In this document: positions 17,600 through 22,120 of the stretch, one piece after another
Position numbering within the stretch: position 1 is the stretch's first letter
Layout: the number at the start of each line of letters is the position of its first letter
Source of the DNA: JBLHIK01 sp047614005
GTDB taxonomy: Bacteria > Patescibacteriota > Minisyncoccia > Phycocordibacterales > UBA1006
Assembly: GCA_047614005.1 (NCBI GenBank)
Contig: JBLHIK010000011.1
Coordinates: forward strand, 1-22,120
Direction of reading: 5' to 3'
DNA length: 22,120 nucleotides
Position numbers and translations under genes: made by a program
Notes under the pieces: model-generated
The model's database searches: none
What the model was told of the DNA's origin: nothing
The model's input: the letters and a program-made list of their open reading frames with translations, nothing else

Positions 17600-20500
17600 A
17601 TGAAATATACTCGCAATTTTAAGGAGTTAACTAAAGATGACGCACATATCGCAGGAGGTAAAGGAGCTTCTCTAGGGGAAATGCTCAACAACAACATTCC
17701 TGTTCCAGATGGATATGTTGTCACTGCTGATACCTTCGATCAATTTCTTGCAGAGACGGATTTAACGCAAGAGTTGCAAGCTATTTTAACTACCGTAGAT
17801 ACTAAAGCTATTCACACAGTAGAACATGCTTCTGATCAAATTCAAACCTTGATTAAATCTGTGCAAATGCCAGAAGATATCGCTATTGAAGTTATGGCTC
17901 AGTTCAAAGACTTAAATGCTGAATATGTGGCAGTGCGATCGTCTGCAACAGCTGAAGATGGAGCTGATCACGCATGGGCAGGTCAATTAGATTCATACCT
18001 AAACACTACCGAAGAAAATCTTCTTGAGATGGTTCAATCGTGCTGGGCATCATTATTTACTCCACGAGCCATCTTCTATCGTTATGAAAAAGGTCTACAT
18101 ACCACTCATATCTCTGTGGCGGTTGTTGTTCAAAAAATGGTAAATTCTGAGAAATCAGGAATTGCCTTTTCAGTACATCCAGTGACTGAAGACTACAACC
18201 AAATCATCATCGAAGCAGGTCTAGGTCTCGGTGAAGCTATTGTCTCAGGATCAGTAACGCCAGACTCATATGTGATTACCAAAGAACCTCAAGAGATCAT
18301 TGATGTTCATGTAAATACTCAATACAAAGCTCTATATCGTTCAGATACTCTTGACATTGAGCATGGATTCAATGAATGGAAAGATCTTTCAGATTCAGAA
18401 GCAAACGAACAAGTTCTAACAAAAGAACAAATACTAGAACTTTCAAATATTATTGTAACTATTGAAAATCATTATGGATTCCCTTGTGATATTGAGTGGG
18501 CTTTTGAAAATGATACTTTCTACATTGTTCAGAGTCGACCTATTACGACACTAAAGCCGATATCAAAAGAACCAAAAATTACTTTTGAAAAAGCATATAC
18601 ACGTGATACTTCAATGATTATTCAACAAGGGTGGAATGCATGTGTAACAAATCCATACTATTCTTCTGAAACAAACCCTCATACACCTCCAGTAATTCAC
18701 TATATGAATGATGGTGTTATCGAAATTTGGGAAAATGAAAAAGCCACACAATGGATTTTAGATTCACTTCAAAATTTCATTAAAACAGATGAACAAGAAC
18801 TTATCTCTTTAATTGATCAATATGAAAATGATCTCGAAGATATGAAAGTAATTTGGGAAAACGGACCAATCACAAGTGCCTCAGAATTTGAATCTTTTGT
18901 AGAAAAAGTATTTAAGGCTATGAAAGGTTTTGACACCATGTATTTCCCATCGGTAGACGAACGAACCCCAGAACATATCCGAGAAAGAACATTAAGACTT
19001 CGCGACGAAGATGTATATTTTGATACCTGCGACAAGCTTATTCGTGATTCACTCATTGCTATTTATCCTGAATTAAAAGGGTATGAATCAGCAATTCTAA
19101 AATCAGAAATTAATAACCCACCTTCAAAAGAAATTCTTGCAAAACGTAAGGAAAATTTTGTAGTGATAGGGCAGGAATTTGCAGAACAAATAACTTTACG
19201 AGAATATTTATCGCAACATCCTGAATATAAATTTTATATTGAAACTCCACCAACTGATAGTTCAACTCTTGTTGGTCAAGTTGGAAACAAAGGGTATGCA
19301 AAAGGTGTCGTACGCGTCATGAAGCGCAAAGATCAAATTGATGAAGCTAAAGAAGGTGACATTATTGTATCGACTATGACGACACCTGATTTCATGCCAG
19401 CTATGAATAAAGCAGCGGCAATAATAACTGATGAAGGTGGCGTTACATGTCATGCTGCTATTGTAGCTCGTGAACTTGGAAAACCATGTGTTATTGGAGC
19501 AAGGTTTGCAACAGAAATTTTAAATGATGGAGATTTGGTTGAGGTAGATGCAGATAATGGAATTGTTAAAATTTTAGAGTCAAAAAATATAGATCTAAAC
19601 TATTTTAATAATTTAGCTTTCCAAGCTTCTCGTCCACAGAACTTACAGAGAGATGAAATGATTGCCGCTATGTATAAAATTTTCGAACTAGATTCACGTT
19701 TTGTAACTATTCCATTCGAAGGTCGACAGCGAGGTTTATACATCGATCAAGCGTCAGAAGATGAAATGTATTCACGGCTTTTGAAGAAAGTCGATACAAA
19801 TCAAAAATTCAATGAATTTTTGATTAAGTACTCAGAGCTAGAAAATAAGTTCGATCATGATATTAAAAAATACTCAAAAGAACAATTACCTAAAAAAGAA
19901 TTAAGTGAATTACTTATTAATTTTAATCAAAACCTTATTGATTTTGGGGAACATGCTTGGATTCCATATCCAATTGAAAAATATCTTGATAATATTTTTC
20001 TCGCAGAATTAAAGATATCAAACCCTAAAAATTATCAAGAAATTTATGAAGCTGTTTCAAATATTACAGAATTAACTGATTACCATAAAATGAGGCTTGA
20101 GATATGTGAGGCTGTTATTTCAAAAAAAGATTTTAAAGAAGTAGCAAAGCATTTAACAGAATTATATTATTGGTCTTCAGAGTATTCTTTAATAGAACCA
20201 TTTCTAGATGAAGATCATTTCAACGTTGAATTAAGAAAATTAAATTTCAGTGATGCTAAAGAAGAAAAACATAAAATACTCGAGATTGAAACTTTAAATA
20301 AGGAGTTATTTGAAAAAGCTATTGATAAGATTAAGGATCAAAAAATTCTTTTACATGCCAAGGTTATCAATAAATATGTATTCTTGCGGTCAGATAGGGT
20401 CGATGTATTTAGACGTATTGTTGCTCCCGCAAGAATTTTGTTAAATCAAGTAGCAGTTTTATTATATGAAGAGACAAAACTATCTTGGGAATACTTAGAT

Positions 20501-22120
20501 ATGGTTAATTTATCTAACCAAGAAATTCAAGGATATCTACTTGATGGAATAATTCCAGAATTAGATTTTGTTCGAAAACGAGCTGAAAATTATATTTTCG
20601 TCTTTGATAAGAATGGTACAAGAATGATTGATCAGCTAGAACAAGTAAAAAATATTTCTGAATATATCAAAAATCAAGGTGATAAGTCTGATCAAATTAA
20701 AGGAAAAGTTGCTTATAAGGGTAAGGTTACAGGTAAGGTATCTCTGGTTTTTTCAAAAGAAGATTTAACTAAGGTTCAAGCAGGAGATATCCTTGTCGCA
20801 AGAACTACTATGGTTGATTACACGCCTGTTATGGAGATTAGCTCTGCATTTGTTACTGCAGAGGGAGGTATTACCTCTCATGCAGCCATTGTCTCTCGTG
20901 AACTTAAAAAACCATGTATTGTCGGTACAGGTAACTGCATGGATTTACTTAAAGATGGAGATTTGGTAGAGGTAGATGCAGACAATGGAATCGTTAAAAT
21001 TCTAAAAAAAACTAAAAGTTCTGGGTCAGAATTAATTTCAAAAATAAAAGACCTCAACTGGTTCAAAAGCTGGGAAGCTAAGTCTCCACTATTCTTACCA
21101 ACTATGGGTGGTCCAGGATATTTCAAATGTATTAAAGAAGAATTTGGTTTTTCACTAGATCATTTTTTAGTAACTACTAAGAAAGGATTACTAAGTGGCT
21201 ACTGGGTAGAAGATGAAATGAAAGCTTTTGGAAATCATGTTGCAAATCTTGCTGTTAAAAATCCAGAACTACTGAGCACATGGTCAGAACGCCTTAAGCT
21301 AGAAACCGATATCTGCCGAGAATTAGTCTCAAAAGATGTTAATTATTTTCTTGATATAAATAACTATCAAAAACTTCGACAAGCAGACGAAATGCTAACC
21401 GCGTATCAAATTACGGTACGTGACGTTGTAAATTACTTACCTGATAACCTTCGAGAAGAATATATGTCTGATCTTGAAGGTGCTCGTAAATACAGTGAAA
21501 CAATCTTCTTTGAATTAGCTACTATTGTAGGCAAAGTAATGAACCATATTTCCAAACAAGAAAAGTACTCAAGAGATGTCTTAGATTGTTTGACTGCAGA
21601 TGAATTAGAGATTTACATTACTGACAAGAAACTACCTACAGAAGAAGTACTGCAGGAACGGTACAATTCTTCAGGGTATATTAATCATCCAGAGTTTACT
21701 TGGTTAAATGAAAACGAAGTAAAAGAAATTGAACAATCATTTCTTTCTCATTCTTCTCATATATTAAAAGGTCAAACTGCATATGAAGGAAAGGTAACAG
21801 GAATAGTCAGAATTATTAAAGATTTTTCACAGAGTGAAGATTTTATTGAGGGAGAAATTTTGGTAACTGGAATGACAGATCCAAACTATGTTCCAATTAT
21901 GAAAAAAGCAGCAGCTATCGTCACTGATGCTGGAGGTTTGTTATGTCACGCTGCTATTGTTTCAAGAGAAATGAAGGTTCCTTGTGTTGTTGGTACCAAG
22001 ATTGGAACTCAGATTTTAAATGATGGGGATTTGGTGGAAGTTGATGCTGATAATGGGATTGTTAGAATTTTAGAAAAAGGTCAGAATGATAATTATTTAC
22101 TTAAAGAACGGGATGAATAT
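17600..22120 (+). CDS. PEP-synthase-like phosphotransferase with three His swivel domains (partial, open at right edge)
   Basis: One open frame of 1507 codons runs off the window. Residues 1-316 form an ATP-binding PPDK_N/PEP-synthase domain: GGKGASLGEM, VAVRSSATAEDG with R113, AGLGLGEAIVSGSVTPDSY, and DIEWAF...QSRPITT. Then come three PEP-utiliser mobile domains with the phosphorylatable His: GGVTCHAAIVARE (H618), GGITSHAAIVSRE (H1094) and GGLLCHAAIVSRE (H1450), each ending DGDLVEVDADNGIVKIL or nearly so. Each is preceded by a mostly helical segment of about 240, 373 and 254 residues. No PEP/pyruvate TIM barrel is visible so far. The order ATP domain-helical-His domain is that of rifampicin phosphotransferase, here repeated. 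Canonical PpsA is about 800 residues with one swivel. Substrate unknown. Fewer CTC/TCTC-type codons than neighbours suggest a different history. Confidence 0.88.
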   Translation, partial: MKYTRNFKELTKDDAHIAGGKGASLGEMLNNNIPVPDGYVVTADTFDQFLAETDLTQELQAILTTVDTKAIHTVEHASDQIQTLIKSVQMPEDIAIEVMAQFKDLNAEYVAVRSSATAEDGADHAWAGQLDSYLNTTEENLLEMVQSCWASLFTPRAIFYRYEKGLHTTHISVAVVVQKMVNSEKSGIAFSVHPVTEDYNQIIIEAGLGLGEAIVSGSVTPDSYVITKEPQEIIDVHVNTQYKALYRSDTLDIEHGFNEWKDLSDSEANEQVLTKEQILELSNIIVTIENHYGFPCDIEWAFENDTFYIVQSRPITTLKPISKEPKITFEKAYTRDTSMIIQQGWNACVTNPYYSSETNPHTPPVIHYMNDGVIEIWENEKATQWILDSLQNFIKTDEQELISLIDQYENDLEDMKVIWENGPITSASEFESFVEKVFKAMKGFDTMYFPSVDERTPEHIRERTLRLRDEDVYFDTCDKLIRDSLIAIYPELKGYESAILKSEINNPPSKEILAKRKENFVVIGQEFAEQITLREYLSQHPEYKFYIETPPTDSSTLVGQVGNKGYAKGVVRVMKRKDQIDEAKEGDIIVSTMTTPDFMPAMNKAAAIITDEGGVTCHAAIVARELGKPCVIGARFATEILNDGDLVEVDADNGIVKILESKNIDLNYFNNLAFQASRPQNLQRDEMIAAMYKIFELDSRFVTIPFEGRQRGLYIDQASEDEMYSRLLKKVDTNQKFNEFLIKYSELENKFDHDIKKYSKEQLPKKELSELLINFNQNLIDFGEHAWIPYPIEKYLDNIFLAELKISNPKNYQEIYEAVSNITELTDYHKMRLEICEAVISKKDFKEVAKHLTELYYWSSEYSLIEPFLDEDHFNVELRKLNFSDAKEEKHKILEIETLNKELFEKAIDKIKDQKILLHAKVINKYVFLRSDRVDVFRRIVAPARILLNQVAVLLYEETKLSWEYLDMVNLSNQEIQGYLLDGIIPELDFVRKRAENYIFVFDKNGTRMIDQLEQVKNISEYIKNQGDKSDQIKGKVAYKGKVTGKVSLVFSKEDLTKVQAGDILVARTTMVDYTPVMEISSAFVTAEGGITSHAAIVSRELKKPCIVGTGNCMDLLKDGDLVEVDADNGIVKILKKTKSSGSELISKIKDLNWFKSWEAKSPLFLPTMGGPGYFKCIKEEFGFSLDHFLVTTKKGLLSGYWVEDEMKAFGNHVANLAVKNPELLSTWSERLKLETDICRELVSKDVNYFLDINNYQKLRQADEMLTAYQITVRDVVNYLPDNLREEYMSDLEGARKYSETIFFELATIVGKVMNHISKQEKYSRDVLDCLTADELEIYITDKKLPTEEVLQERYNSSGYINHPEFTWLNENEVKEIEQSFLSHSSHILKGQTAYEGKVTGIVRIIKDFSQSEDFIEGEILVTGMTDPNYVPIMKKAAAIVTDAGGLLCHAAIVSREMKVPCVVGTKIGTQILNDGDLVEVDADNGIVRILEKGQNDNYLLKERDEY

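Noticed and set aside
17031..17600. Complete integrative element at tRNA-Gln
   Set aside because: The flanking tRNA remnant is suggestive, but no integrase, relaxase or phage gene is present, and the right boundary is unknown.
117..17600. Alternative genetic code with UGA as Gly, as in some CPR lineages
   Set aside because: No in-frame TGA was seen in conserved genes, their lengths fit the standard code, and an SPF-type RF2 is encoded.
17464..17724. 86-aa minus-strand frame over the start of the phosphotransferase
   Set aside because: It is a shadow of a gene with clear PPDK_N motifs, and has no promoter or recognisable sequence of its own.
17600..22120. Two or three separate genes or a frameshift in the large phosphotransferase
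   Set aside because: The three catalytic histidine motifs, the N-terminal domain and the last codon of the window all lie in the same frame with no stop between them.

Overview
The window reads as a chromosomal segment of an AT-rich, small-genome bacterium, most likely a member of the Candidate Phyla Radiation (Patescibacteria). This is inferred, not proven. The grounds are tightly packed operons, almost no Shine-Dalgarno sequences, -10 boxes placed so that several mRNAs start on the AUG, tRNAs without an encoded CCA, a GerMN-type surface protein, a LigA with the diverged motif VPQWSF, and a shortened RF2. All 19 visible stop codons are TAA (17) or TAG (2).

Layout. Positions 1-6771 form one rightward operon: the end of a probable prepilin peptidase, four pseudopilin-type proteins, ligA, gatC, gatA and a membrane protein with an HEPN-like motif. 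It ends at a bidirectional terminator shared with the leftward pyrH (6806-7519). Next comes a leftward GerMN-domain surface protein (7622-8665). Positions 8700-9900 are mostly non-coding and hold tRNA-Asp(GTC), a CAT-anticodon elongator-type tRNA, initiator tRNA-fMet, and two copies of an unusual structured repeat. Then come a membrane-anchored thermonuclease, a small leftward Cys-containing protein, uppP, tRNA-Thr(GGT), prfB, a leftward 83-aa basic membrane protein, and the operon ftsE-ftsX-pyrG. After pyrG lies tRNA-Gln(CTG), followed by a third copy of the repeat, a decayed tRNA-Gln copy, and a very large gene (17600 to beyond the right edge). That gene encodes an ATP-binding PEP-synthase-type domain followed by three His swivel domains.

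How the genes work together. The first operon combines pilus-like assembly with DNA ligation and Asp/Glu-tRNA amidotransferase subunits. pyrH and pyrG are the kinase and CTP-forming steps of pyrimidine nucleotide synthesis. ftsEX controls septal wall hydrolysis, and uppP recycles the lipid carrier for the cell wall. prfB and five tRNAs serve translation.

The most interesting material is non-coding. Three copies of a ~190-200 bp element (8804-8996, 9383-9569, 17083-17284) each lie just downstream of a tRNA gene, in opposite orientation to it. Each is closed by an 8-12 bp stem whose tRNA-proximal strand copies the T-arm/acceptor end of that tRNA. Internal stems are kept by compensatory changes between copies. 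This looks like an undescribed structured RNA or a tRNA-mimicking miniature element. The second candidate is the triple-swivel phosphotransferase at the right end.
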